64,000 nt of DNA from BQJU01 sp965229635 (GTDB lineage: Bacteria; Bacteroidota; Bacteroidia; Chitinophagales; Saprospiraceae). The position numbers were made by a program, and so were the translations under genes. The notes beneath the pieces are model-generated. The model had not been told where the DNA came from, ran no database searches, and saw nothing but the letters and a program-made list of their open reading frames with translations. This document shows, in pieces, positions 18,428-27,729 of the stretch (position 1 is its first letter; every line of letters begins with the position of its first letter). Location: assembly GCA_965229635.1 (NCBI GenBank), contig OZ245894.1, forward strand, positions 6,758,001 to 6,822,000, written 5' to 3'.

Positions 18428-21400
18428 TTATTGACTTACAAATCTAACAAGAGTACCAAAGGGCATTCTCATTCTTCCATTATCAGTATCGACATAAATC
18501 GCATCAGTAGATGTTATCACTGGCTTATCTAGTAATCTAGCAATTTCTTCACCGCCTCCATCTCCATAACAACAAAACAATCTAATCGCATTCACTTGAT
18601 CATACTGGGGTAATTCTTTAATCATTTCGGCAAATTGAAGAGATGTCATTTTAACCCACCACGCTCGATCATTATATTTAATTGCTATGCGAAAGTTTTC
18701 GTTTTGACCGCCTCCATGTACGTGGACATCCAGAACTCCTGGCCAATTTGGGTAGTAAGCCCCAACAGTAACAACGTAATCTTCTCCTAAAATCAAAGGA
18801 GGGAAAACGGGCATTTCCGCATCCACATATGGAGCACAAAGTTGATCAGCTAAATCATCAAATTCGTCCCAATTGAGCGAAATATTATCACCAATCACCT
18901 CTCTCTCTCGGACATCCAAACCTAGAGTATTCGCATCTCCTCCGGTAGTTCTGAATATATGTCCCGATTCAGAATCCCAGAGTATTTGGAAGCCAAACTC
19001 ATTATAATTATCAAAGTATAGATCAGCCTGCCGAAATTGCTCCAGCAAAGCTGCTCTATCAATATCTTGAACAGGGCTTATAAACAAACTTTCGAGAGCA
19101 TCCCAGGAAGATAATTCGTTTAGTTGCACTCTCGATTCTACTCCGAGCAATACTTCAAGCTTGTCAACATCTACTCGCAACAAGGAGACTTCGGGATCAT
19201 TACTAAAACTCAACACCTCCCAAGCCCTTACCCCCTCCACCTGCTCGCCAAAGAATTCAACCAACTGCGCGCCGTTTTCACCCGCCAGATCATCCAAAAA
19301 CACATTCAACTGCTCCGTTTCCCATTCTGCCAGGCGGCTGAGGATGACATCACATTGATCATCGGCGCGAACCAGCACGTTTGCCAGTTCGTCGGTCAGC
19401 TCCGGGAAGGCCCAGCCCTTGGCCTGGAAGACTTCCAGGGTTTGCTGTGCCAGTTGATGGGAAGCTGCTTCGGCAGCGCCATTGTCCAGAAACCTGATAC
19501 GGAAGATACTATATAAATCATTAGGATCAAGGGGACCAGGCAGGAATTGCAGATAAATCCTGGTGATGGTATGCGTTTGGCCTTGGTAAAGGACTTCGGC
19601 ATTTTCATCGATACTGGTCACCCGGAAGCGGGAATTGGTGGGGAAGAGGCATTCTGATTCGCTGGCAAAGTAGCTAACGGTACTGATCTCCGGAGCGTTG
19701 CCATTGCTGATCACATAGACCACATCGCCATCATTGTCAATGGCAAAGCTGTTGGCGATGTTTTGATCGTAGGAAGTGGATTTAAAATCCAGGAATTCCA
19801 CTTCATCTCCTACATTCCATAGTTTGGCCTCTACGGCCTCACCTCCTCGTACGCCCCGGTAAAGAGCATTGCCGCCGAAAGGCGGTAATTTATCCAAAGC
19901 CGAGATAATCAACTCCGCCGCCGCCTGATCAAAAAGCGCCAGGTCACCCGCCCTTAGTGAAGCATTCAGGTTTTGGTCAAAGCCGCTGGTATAGTGGTAA
20001 ATGGCCGTCAGCTCCTCCTCCGGAATATCGGGATGAGTAGCGGGTATAGCACTATTCTGTAGCCGATATTTGGACTGCAAGACCTGATTGTTGCTAAAAA
20101 ACTCCATCGGGCCTAGTTGATTTTGATAAACTCCATCCTTCAGCACTTCCCAACCAATAAGGCGATCCGTGTTTTCCTTCAGGAAGTCCCGAAACTGAAT
20201 ATTGGTGAGGCCATTGGGTAAGGCATTGGTAAACATGTCTGCCTTGAGGGCGGTGAATAGGGCTTGGCCATCAGCCTCTTTCGGCCAGTCTTTCATAACT
20301 AGATAAAGCTTATCCAATTCTGCAGTAGGTAAAGACATTGCCCATTCTGCAAAAGGTCCCAGGAATTCGTCCCAGTTCCAGGTTTTGATGGTGAGGAATA
20401 AGTCCCGAAAGCGGTTTAGACCAGGAGGAAGGGCATTCAGGTCCCCAGCCAACCGGAAGAAGAATCCATGATTAGGGTGATAATAAACTTCTAAATCACC
20501 GGTAACAATATCTCCATTGCCGTAACCGCTGGGGCGAACATCCATAAAGGACATATCATTCACATCAGCAATCTTGCTTACCCCATCCGAAAGGTCAAGA
20601 TCCCATTGATCGGGAATGATAAAAAAATTATCGTCTCCCATAATTCCACCACCAGCAATTCTGACTTCTTGATCAACCACCTTGTAATAAGCATCAAGGT
20701 TTTCTCGGTTGATCGTAATCGTGTATTCAGAGCCTACTCCGACAAATTTCGTTCTCCTGGAAAAGTCAATAGCGGCCGTTTGAGCTTTGACGTAATTGAT
20801 TATTGCAGGATTATGCTCGACACTTTCCTCCAGGAGCCGGGATGTTGCACTCAAGGTTTCAATCAATTCATCTGATACCAGGAAAAGTTCTGCCGATGAT
20901 TCAGCGGTTTCCTCCAGGTAATCATACGTCTGTCGGGTTTTGGAAAGTGAAATTTTGGTAGTACCGTAAGCTGTCAGGGCTATTCCTCCTGTAATATTGG
21001 CAGCGGTCCAGATCATCTCAAACTTTTTCCACTGCTCTAATACTTCCTGAGGAAGATAACTGTCGCCACTCACCTGGAATTCGTAGTTTGCCGGAGCAAA
21101 AACAAATAAATTAGTCCCGGAAATGGCTACATCTCCCAATGTCAAAACCATTAATGCCGTTGATTCTCCCAAAGCCACTGGAACCGCTATCAAAGAAAAA
21201 ATAAAAGACACTTGTGCGGCCTGAAAATCCCACTGAGCGGAATTGTGGTTTCTGATCAGATAATCAACAAAGCAATAAGGAAGCACGTAAATAGCTCCTC
21301 CATCTACCAGGTGGGCTGGTTCAGGCAGTATGTCGCTGATCATTTTTTCACAAATGTAGATCGGCACATAATCAAATGGTCGCCCCTTCACATCATAGCG

Positions 21401-24400
21401 GATACTAGCATAATATGGATTGTCAGCAATAAAGCATTCATTAGAATTAATAATGCTGTGCAATCGGTGGTAATGGTCATCCGTAAATTCTCCATAATAA
21501 TCATCAACACAGGTGCCGATCCCAAGATTGGCATGCAAACTAATGATCTGCTCACAATTTTGTCCACTAACATTTACACAGTGATAATCATGCTCCTCTT
21601 GATAAACCAGGTTGGAACTCACCAACTCCCGAAAGCGGGCACTCAGGGTCGCCTTTGTCATTATAAAAACGAAGTCCTGGTAGCCGTGTGGGTCGTTACC
21701 ATCGGCACCATCATGGAGTTTGTTGATTACATTAAAATACAGATCATAATTGCCACCATCCTCAAATAACGTTAATAACCTACCGTAGTCAGCCTCCGGT
21801 GTAGAGGCTAAAATGGCAGTAAAAAGATTTTCTTGCTCTTGGTCAACACCAAGAATAAACCAGTCTGCAAACAAGCTTGCTTCGGTTAAATCTAACACAC
21901 TCAGAATCCGGATAATCTTTTCTCTTTGTGCCCAAGTCAAGTTCTCGAATGCACATGTTTGTCCCAGCCAAATACGAAAATGGCTTACCAATAATATCGC
22001 CATTTCATAAGTATATGGGGGAGCATAATTTTCAATGTACCCCTCTATTACGTCAGTGTTCATCTGTTCAGAATAGGTTCTGTAAACCGACTGATCGTAA
22101 CTTTTCCATGTAGCAATTTCCAGCTCTGACAACCAGTCTTCTCCTTCCTCCATGTACCCGGTAAATCCAGCAGCTATTAGCGCTTCTTGAATTCGCTCCG
22201 TCCTGCGGATGTAAAATTCTTCCACATCAAGTCCAGCCAATGTCTCGGAGCAAACCTCATAAAACCCCGGATAAAAAGAGATCTGATGCGCATGTACAAA
22301 GGCGTACAAGGCCGTAGCGCTGTTACAGCTTGCAGCTTCTCCTACCTTGTCCAGAAACACCCTGGCTTCGGGTAAATATGCCGGATCAGGCGATGCCTGA
22401 ATGGTGATGGATTCACCCTGAATGTTGGTTGCCGCCAGAAAATCGTAATCCCGACGGTTACCGGCGGCGCGGTAGTTGGCGGTAGACTCAATGCTGGCGA
22501 TCTCTGCTGGCGTCATCACATCCATAAAATTGACTTGCCCTACCTTGTACAAAAGAATTCCTTCCTCCATACAGGGAAAGCCGATAATGGCTTTGTGTGT
22601 GCTCAGGTTGGGTAGATTTGCTGTCAGGGTATCAATGTAGAGATGCTCCAGGTTGTTCTCGTCGGCATAGGTTGCAAAATCGAAGTCGCCACTGGTGGTC
22701 AAATAGGTGTTGTAATGAATGCTATCCACCACAAAATAGCGCAAGGTGCCGAAGGGCATGAGCTCAAAATGCTCGCAGGAAGGAAGCCCCATGGGACCGC
22801 CCACTTCATCGCCGGAGTAGAAAACCACGCGTGAAGCGGTAGCGGGAATGGTAATAGGTAAGCCCGAAGGAGCCAGGAAAGTAAAAGAGTCATCACTGTC
22901 AAAAAGGCCGTCACCATCATCATTTCTAAAGTCTTTAAACGGCTCCAGATTATCTACAATGATATATTCCCGATCTTCATCTGCATCAAGTATACTCCAC
23001 ACATTGGCCGGATCGTGCACCAGATCCCACTGGTATTTGTGCAGGTCGTGACCGGTGCCATTGTCCATCAAGTTTTTGGTGGCGCCAGGGCTGAGCTGGC
23101 CTTCGTAGGTCTTGTAGGTGTGCTCTAAAACGTAGGCTCCGTGCCCCAATTCATGGGCGATGGTCTTGGCGTAGCTCTCCAGATTGAAGTGATGGGAATT
23201 GATAATGAAGCCGTACACTTTTTTGCGCGGCATGTAGCCAAGCTTGGTGCCCACTACATGATCGTTGATCAAGAATAGGTAATATACATTTGGCTGTGGG
23301 GCTTGCACCTCTTTGTACGCCCGAATAATCTGCCGCATTTGCGGAGTGTAATTCGACAAAAAGCCCGATTCCTGATTTTCCAGTCGCTCTCCACCCGGTA
23401 CGGTGATGCCTCCGTGCATCGTCACACTCACCTCCACCACGGCTTGCCGGTAAATACTGCGCAGCTGGTTTTGAATTTCGATGGCGGAGTATGAAGAGTG
23501 GGCCCCATTGACCGGTACAAGTACTACGTGCAGCAGTTTTTCCTCGTAACCCACCGTATTGAGCTGACCAACGCTCGGGCCATCCTCCCCGCTCATCCGT
23601 GCATAGATCGGGCCTGATGATTCGGTGCTGGCAGGAGCTGATAGCCCCAGGACTTTTTCCTGGCTGTTGCCGCCAATAATGGGGATTTCTGCACCCAACA
23701 AATCGGTAAAGGCCAGCTGAGGAGGGATGAAGCCCCCACCCTTTCTTCGGGCCAGCACCGGCTCCTGGGTGCCCATTTTGATCGACTGCCAGGGAATGTA
23801 ATACGGAGGATCAGCCTGCCCTTCGAGGGTCCCGTAGTTTTCGGCATGCACCTGAGGATACTGCAGGGTATCAAAACCGTAATGGGCTTGTGTAGATCGA
23901 TGAAAGATCATTTGCAGATCAGCCAGCTGACTGTTCAGGTATTCTTCTCCACCTTTGAGCATGGCTTCCAGTTCGGCCATTGCTTCGGGTAGGCGTTTGG
24001 GCTCCAGCGCCGGTAGCCAGTTGAGGATGTGATTGACCTGGGAGGCACATTCACCATCTTGTGGAGAACCGCTGCGGATATGCTGTACCCCCAGGGTATA
24101 ATCGGTGCTCTGCGGATCGGGGATGACCAGAATCAGGGTCACTTCCCGGCCGTATCGGCTATGCAATTGTCCCACCAGCGGCCCTGGCAATTCATGATTT
24201 TCCAGATATTCCCGGTAATAAGGTGAAAGGCGTGGCAGTTTGATGATCAGCACCTTGGCGCAGTGGTTGGACAAAAGGCGGCGTTTGGTCTCCTGCACCA
24301 AAGCCAGTTCCTCCACATCAAGATGCAAAAAGGTAAGGTCTTCCTCCGCTTCTACAGCCGGTACCTGACAAGGTAATTCAGAAATTACTACCGAACTACA

Positions 24401-25039
24401 AGGTAAAGCTGACAAGAAGGCCCGAATGGCACAGTAATTTTTATTGGGCAGGGGCAGCAGATTAGTAAAAGAAGCCTCTACCGCTTCCAGCAACGGACCG
24501 TCCTCCAGCATCACCAATTCTCCGGAGTTCTGGACAAAAATCGAGACATTGGCTGGTTCAAGTAGCAATAGATAATCCACTGAAGCATCCATCCACACGT
24601 TACCATCTGGAGTAGTAAGCTGACCATTTTCGGCCGTAAGGCTAGTATTCTGGTCAACTATCAGCACATTGACCGTCAGCTGGCATTGGTCCTGAAAATC
24701 CAACAATGCCTGCCTAATGGCCGCCTCTTCCGCCACACAGGTAGCCGATTGACAATCCAAAAAAAGCTCCGCCTGGTGAACTTGGCTTTTGCTTACATTT
24801 GGTAATAGCAGAATACAAAAAGTGAAAGCCAGGCTCATCAACACGAAATCCTTTTTCCTCAATCGGCTAAAAGAAAAGGCAGGACATCCCATTTTAGGAT
24901 GCCCCGGAGCCTTTTCCAATTTCAGCAAAACACACATCAAATCAAGCGCAAACCTTAGGATTGTTCCTAAAACTAGCTCAAGCAAATTCCTTAGCAAAAC
25001 AAGCTCTTTAAACATGGGTCTTTCATTCGTTTTGTCCAT
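18428..25039 (-). CDS. Giant secreted polymorphic-toxin-like protein with protease, ADP-ribosyltransferase and caspase-like tip
   Basis: This frame encodes 2203 residues. The likely signal peptide is internal to the first 90 residues: KKDFVLMSLAFTFCILLLP then SKSQ. The true start may therefore be the Met at about residue 50 or 67 rather than residue 1. A zincin motif HELGH lies at 629-633, followed by E639/H640 and NLMDNGTGHDLHKYQWDLVH, a pattern I associate with large Bacteroidota toxin-like proteins. A hydrophobic stretch lies near 1235-1275. An R-S-E class ADP-ribosyltransferase module covers about 1690-1830: R1728 in LYRGVR, S1754-T-S1756, and E1794-S-E1796 before CLFP. The C-terminal tip (about 2060-2203) has HVHG (H2106, H2108) and FCCYGDGGG (C2156, C2157), a His-Gly/Cys spacing like clan CD peptidases. 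No T9SS sorting tail is seen. The immunity candidate follows at once. Confidence 0.8.
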   Translation of the reverse strand: MDKTNERPMFKELVLLRNLLELVLGTILRFALDLMCVLLKLEKAPGHPKMGCPAFSFSRLRKKDFVLMSLAFTFCILLLPNVSKSQVHQAELFLDCQSATCVAEEAAIRQALLDFQDQCQLTVNVLIVDQNTSLTAENGQLTTPDGNVWMDASVDYLLLLEPANVSIFVQNSGELVMLEDGPLLEAVEASFTNLLPLPNKNYCAIRAFLSALPCSSVVISELPCQVPAVEAEEDLTFLHLDVEELALVQETKRRLLSNHCAKVLIIKLPRLSPYYREYLENHELPGPLVGQLHSRYGREVTLILVIPDPQSTDYTLGVQHIRSGSPQDGECASQVNHILNWLPALEPKRLPEAMAELEAMLKGGEEYLNSQLADLQMIFHRSTQAHYGFDTLQYPQVHAENYGTLEGQADPPYYIPWQSIKMGTQEPVLARRKGGGFIPPQLAFTDLLGAEIPIIGGNSQEKVLGLSAPASTESSGPIYARMSGEDGPSVGQLNTVGYEEKLLHVVLVPVNGAHSSYSAIEIQNQLRSIYRQAVVEVSVTMHGGITVPGGERLENQESGFLSNYTPQMRQIIRAYKEVQAPQPNVYYLFLINDHVVGTKLGYMPRKKVYGFIINSHHFNLESYAKTIAHELGHGAYVLEHTYKTYEGQLSPGATKNLMDNGTGHDLHKYQWDLVHDPANVWSILDADEDREYIIVDNLEPFKDFRNDDGDGLFDSDDSFTFLAPSGLPITIPATASRVVFYSGDEVGGPMGLPSCEHFELMPFGTLRYFVVDSIHYNTYLTTSGDFDFATYADENNLEHLYIDTLTANLPNLSTHKAIIGFPCMEEGILLYKVGQVNFMDVMTPAEIASIESTANYRAAGNRRDYDFLAATNIQGESITIQASPDPAYLPEARVFLDKVGEAASCNSATALYAFVHAHQISFYPGFYEVCSETLAGLDVEEFYIRRTERIQEALIAAGFTGYMEEGEDWLSELEIATWKSYDQSVYRTYSEQMNTDVIEGYIENYAPPYTYEMAILLVSHFRIWLGQTCAFENLTWAQREKIIRILSVLDLTEASLFADWFILGVDQEQENLFTAILASTPEADYGRLLTLFEDGGNYDLYFNVINKLHDGADGNDPHGYQDFVFIMTKATLSARFRELVSSNLVYQEEHDYHCVNVSGQNCEQIISLHANLGIGTCVDDYYGEFTDDHYHRLHSIINSNECFIADNPYYASIRYDVKGRPFDYVPIYICEKMISDILPEPAHLVDGGAIYVLPYCFVDYLIRNHNSAQWDFQAAQVSFIFSLIAVPVALGESTALMVLTLGDVAISGTNLFVFAPANYEFQVSGDSYLPQEVLEQWKKFEMIWTAANITGGIALTAYGTTKISLSKTRQTYDYLEETAESSAELFLVSDELIETLSATSRLLEESVEHNPAIINYVKAQTAAIDFSRRTKFVGVGSEYTITINRENLDAYYKVVDQEVRIAGGGIMGDDNFFIIPDQWDLDLSDGVSKIADVNDMSFMDVRPSGYGNGDIVTGDLEVYYHPNHGFFFRLAGDLNALPPGLNRFRDLFLTIKTWNWDEFLGPFAEWAMSLPTAELDKLYLVMKDWPKEADGQALFTALKADMFTNALPNGLTNIQFRDFLKENTDRLIGWEVLKDGVYQNQLGPMEFFSNNQVLQSKYRLQNSAIPATHPDIPEEELTAIYHYTSGFDQNLNASLRAGDLALFDQAAAELIISALDKLPPFGGNALYRGVRGGEAVEAKLWNVGDEVEFLDFKSTSYDQNIANSFAIDNDGDVVYVISNGNAPEISTVSYFASESECLFPTNSRFRVTSIDENAEVLYQGQTHTITRIYLQFLPGPLDPNDLYSIFRIRFLDNGAAEAASHQLAQQTLEVFQAKGWAFPELTDELANVLVRADDQCDVILSRLAEWETEQLNVFLDDLAGENGAQLVEFFGEQVEGVRAWEVLSFSNDPEVSLLRVDVDKLEVLLGVESRVQLNELSSWDALESLFISPVQDIDRAALLEQFRQADLYFDNYNEFGFQILWDSESGHIFRTTGGDANTLGLDVREREVIGDNISLNWDEFDDLADQLCAPYVDAEMPVFPPLILGEDYVVTVGAYYPNWPGVLDVHVHGGGQNENFRIAIKYNDRAWWVKMTSLQFAEMIKELPQYDQVNAIRLFCCYGDGGGEEIARLLDKPVITSTDAIYVDTDNGRMRMPFGTLVRFVSQ

Positions 25040-25157
25040 TCAAAACTGGTTCTATTACAATACTTTAGCAGGGTTGAACCATGTCATTCACGGTTAACCG
25101 CAGAAGCTATCTCAAAACTATCCTTTGACCTTTGTTTTGTGCTGATGAACGCTAGTA

Positions 25158-26087
25158 TCAGTAAATATCCCTTCTTAGTTCATAGTCTTGTTTATGTTCC
25201 CTGATCCACTGTCGTGCTTCCCGCAGGGCGGTGGGATAATCTTCCACATCCAGATCACCGCCATCCGTGAGTTGGAGCGGAAAATCCAGGGTTACCGGAG
25301 CCACCATTTCCAGCAAGCGGTAGGCACAGCTTATTTGCCCATCGACTTCCGCATCGGCAGGTGTACAGGCCTGATCGTCCTGCATAATCAATTCCAGCAA
25401 ATAGTCGGTGGTCGCTTTCTGCCGGACATAGATGATGACCGGCACAACGTAATAAATATAGTTATCCCCCAAAGCCATGGAGCGAATGCTTTTTTGCACA
25501 ACGGCCAATTTCGTCGGGTCGCCATTACGGGCCAATGCCAGATATAGGGCTTCCTTCACCGGGTTGCTAATTGATGTCCCTTTGGATGCATCCAAAAGCT
25601 GCTGGAACGGCTGGCGCTCTTGTAGCACAAAACCGGCTACCTTGATAAAGGCGGCAAAATGCGACGTTCCCATTTGCAGGAGCCGTCTAATTTTTTCCAT
25701 GGACTCAGCATTAAAATCCGCGCGTTTAAAGTATTGCAAATAGGCGATTAACTGTTCGGCGAGTCCGCCACCAGCTCCCCGGTCCAGGGCCTGCAGGGCT
25801 TGCTGAATAAATGCCTGACGGTCAGCTTCTGCGCCTGACTTCTGTGCCTTGGCATACAGGAGCGCATAAGATTTTAGTGATGTTCGCGACAGGCTGTCCA
25901 GCTGTAGTGGTTGTACCAGGTCGGCGATTTCAGTATAAGAAACCTCCTCCCGCATCAAAACAGCAGGAAAATCTGCCGCAGTGTTGTTGACGTATTGTTG
26001 TAAGGCTTCCGGCACCGTTTGGGCGGAAACGTCATGTGGCCAAAAGCCAACCATCAGGCAGGACAGGAATGCTATTTTTTTCATCAA
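25158..26087 (-). CDS. Secreted helical-repeat protein of unknown function
   Basis: This 309-residue protein has a signal peptide (KKIAFLSCLMVGFWPHDVSAQ). The rest is rich in alpha-helical segments spaced at about 35-40 residues, with a pattern that suggests HEAT/TPR-like repeats: YALLYAKAQ, AEQLIAYLQYF, IRRLLQM, EALYLALAR. Two Cys residues lie near the C terminus. I do not recognise a family. It is 118 bases upstream of the giant toxin on the same strand, so it could be part of the toxin transcript and act in its export or folding; this is position-based inference only. Confidence 0.7.
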   Translation of the reverse strand: MMKKIAFLSCLMVGFWPHDVSAQTVPEALQQYVNNTAADFPAVLMREEVSYTEIADLVQPLQLDSLSRTSLKSYALLYAKAQKSGAEADRQAFIQQALQALDRGAGGGLAEQLIAYLQYFKRADFNAESMEKIRRLLQMGTSHFAAFIKVAGFVLQERQPFQQLLDASKGTSISNPVKEALYLALARNGDPTKLAVVQKSIRSMALGDNYIYYVVPVIIYVRQKATTDYLLELIMQDDQACTPADAEVDGQISCAYRLLEMVAPVTLDFPLQLTDGGDLDVEDYPTALREARQWIREHKQDYELRRDIY

Positions 26088-26267
26088 AACGGTCTCGTTT
26101 ATTATTTAGACGACCGCCGATTTGAAATTCCATAACTTTTGGAAAGTTTTTTAAAAAAAGTTTTGCCGTTCTTATTTCAGGACGATTTTCAGGGTATAAA
26201 TCAAAAATTTAGATGAGGAAAAAGAAAGGTCTTATTTGAAAACGATTACCTGGACTAGCGATGTGAA

Positions 26268-26360
26268 AGGGTGCACCGGCAAGGTGCAGCCCGCAGGGCC
26301 GAAGCCCTGAAACGTAGCGACCGCGCTTTCAGGTTTCCTGGGAGCGGGGTAGGCCCCAAC
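26268..26360. repeat. GC-rich hairpin element, related to one at 31900-32030
   Basis: A GC-rich island in AT-rich surroundings with short hairpins: GCACC...GGTGC at its left end, and CCTGAAA (26306-26312) pairing with TTTCAGG near 26327-26333. The 17-mer GCAGCCCGCAGGGCCGA (26286-26302) recurs in reverse complement at 31962-31978. This suggests a dispersed intergenic element. Confidence 0.5.
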
Positions 26361-26384
26361 AGATGCAAGAAATACAACACATCA

Positions 26385-26561
26385 TCACATAACTTCTATC
26401 ACTGTCCAACCCATTTCAAAAAACTCAGGATAACCAAATTTTATTTCATCCATAATTGAAGAGATTTCCTGCTTTAATGACTTAGGATCAATGCCCTCTT
26501 CTGAAATACATGAAAAGTAATATTTAGTCCCATTGCAGCTTAATTTTAATGTAAACCTTCT
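26385..26561 (-). pseudogene. Orphan C-terminal gene fragment without a start codon
   Basis: On the minus strand a frame of 58 codons is open from just after a TAG at 26562-26564 to TGA at 26385-26387, but has no start codon near its beginning. The translation looks protein-like: FTLKLSCNGTKYYFSC, then EEGIDPKSLKQEISSIMDEI, then GYPEFFEMGWTVIEVM. Amino-acid content and codon choice resemble the AT-rich immunity gene at 18034 more than the flanking genes. It may be the remnant of an immunity or other small cytoplasmic gene. It lies directly beyond the TAAACTC repeats that follow the monooxygenase stop codon. I do not recognise the family. Confidence 0.4.
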
Positions 26562-26590
26562 CTAAACTCTAAACTCCTCCACTCTAAACT
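26561..26590. repeat. TAAACTC tandem units at the monooxygenase 3' end
   Basis: Units TCTAAACTCTAAACTC and ACTCTAAACT, overlapping the last codons of the monooxygenase gene. Same unit as at 10659-10715 and 30869-30922. Confidence 0.6.
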
Positions 26591-27729
26591 TCCACTTCCA
26601 CCGCCCTCTTCAACTGCTCCGCCACAATCTCCGTATCGCGATTGATGACGCCGAGGATACCGCCAGGCGTGTAGTTGTCAAAACCGATAAAATAAATACC
26701 CGCATACTCGCCCTCCCCGATGACCTTTTCGGGAATGCCGGCCTGATCGATAATGTTTTCGGCACCGGGCAGAAATTCGTAAATGCGAGGCCGGTAACCG
26801 GTAGCCAGAATCACCGCATCAAATGGCAATTGAGAACCATCCTGAAAGCGGACGCTATCCGCCAGAAAGCGGTCAATATCGGGCACGACCTTAATGCGGC
26901 CCTTTTTGATAGCATCGAGCGTACCCAGATCAATTACGGGTGTTTTGCCGGTGACGCGGAGTTGCTTGCCGGGAGGCATTTTGGGCGTTTTGATACCATA
27001 AGGACGTAGGTCGCCGATGGTCAGTTTGCGTACCACAATCGCGATAAAATCGGCCAGCCAATTGGGTAACTTAGCCAAGGTCAAAGCCGTCAGCTGGGTG
27101 GGACGACCAAATAAATCACGAGGAACAATATTAACGGCTCCCCTTACTGAGATATAGGTATTCACGTCTTTTTCACACAAGTCAAGGGCAATTTCTGCGC
27201 CGGTATTGCCCATGCCAATCACCAGCACCCGCTGCCCCAGATAAGGATCGGGGTTCTTGTAATGGATACTATGGACAATTTTCCCCTGAAAGTCCTTTTC
27301 ATTAGGAAACTTGGGCCGAAAGGGCACCCGATTGACGCCCGTGGTAATGACCAGCTTTTCCGAAAGGAACTGCTTACCACTGGCAGTGGTGGTTTCCCAC
27401 TGCTCCCCTACCCTTTGGATATTGACGGCTTTTTCGCCAAAATGTGGCTGTATCTTAAAATGAGTAGCATATTGATCAAAATAATCCACCAGTTGCTGCC
27501 GGGAGACGTAGCGGGGATAGGTCTTTGGAAACGGCAGATGTGGCAAATGGGACAATTGCTTCACGGTGTGCAATTTCAACCGGTCATAGTGCCGGTGCCA
27601 GGTGCTGCCCACCACATTCTCCTGCTCAATAATTTCGAAGGGGATACCGCGATGACGAAGCTGCCCGGCCATCGCCAATCCCGCCGGCCCTGCGCCGATA
27701 ATGAGTACCGGAGTCTGGATTTCAGTCAT
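26584..27729 (-). CDS. Flavin-containing monooxygenase-like NAD(P)/FAD oxidoreductase
   Basis: This 381-residue protein uses the Met at 27729 (MTEIQTPVLIIG), because the FAD-binding GxGxxG (IIGAGPAGLA) must lie near the N terminus. A longer frame to 27843 adds 38 unlikely residues. Visible motifs are the FMO signature FQGKIVHSIHY (pattern FxGxxxHxxxY), the NADPH-binding VIGMGNTGAEIA, and LATGYRP near residue 305. Together these place it with class B flavin monooxygenases of the CzcO/YUC type, which oxygenate small nucleophiles or carbonyls in the cytoplasm. The substrate is unknown. It is divergent from gcvP with about 150 bases between starts. Confidence 0.88.
   Translation of the reverse strand: MTEIQTPVLIIGAGPAGLAMAGQLRHRGIPFEIIEQENVVGSTWHRHYDRLKLHTVKQLSHLPHLPFPKTYPRYVSRQQLVDYFDQYATHFKIQPHFGEKAVNIQRVGEQWETTTASGKQFLSEKLVITTGVNRVPFRPKFPNEKDFQGKIVHSIHYKNPDPYLGQRVLVIGMGNTGAEIALDLCEKDVNTYISVRGAVNIVPRDLFGRPTQLTALTLAKLPNWLADFIAIVVRKLTIGDLRPYGIKTPKMPPGKQLRVTGKTPVIDLGTLDAIKKGRIKVVPDIDRFLADSVRFQDGSQLPFDAVILATGYRPRIYEFLPGAENIIDQAGIPEKVIGEGEYAGIYFIGFDNYTPGGILGVINRDTEIVAEQLKRAVEVEV

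Larger units (their letters stand above)
26088..26583. other. Intergenic region holding a GC-rich element and a gene remnant
   Basis: About 500 bases between the secreted protein gene and the monooxygenase. It is AT-rich, apart from a GC-rich hairpin-bearing island at about 26268-26360. To the right it holds an open minus-strand fragment (26385-26561). TAAACTC repeat units lie at its right end. Confidence 0.6.

Noticed and set aside
26271..26459. Plus-strand 62-codon frame
   Set aside because: It runs through the GC-rich hairpin element and opposes the more protein-like minus-strand fragment; no family features.
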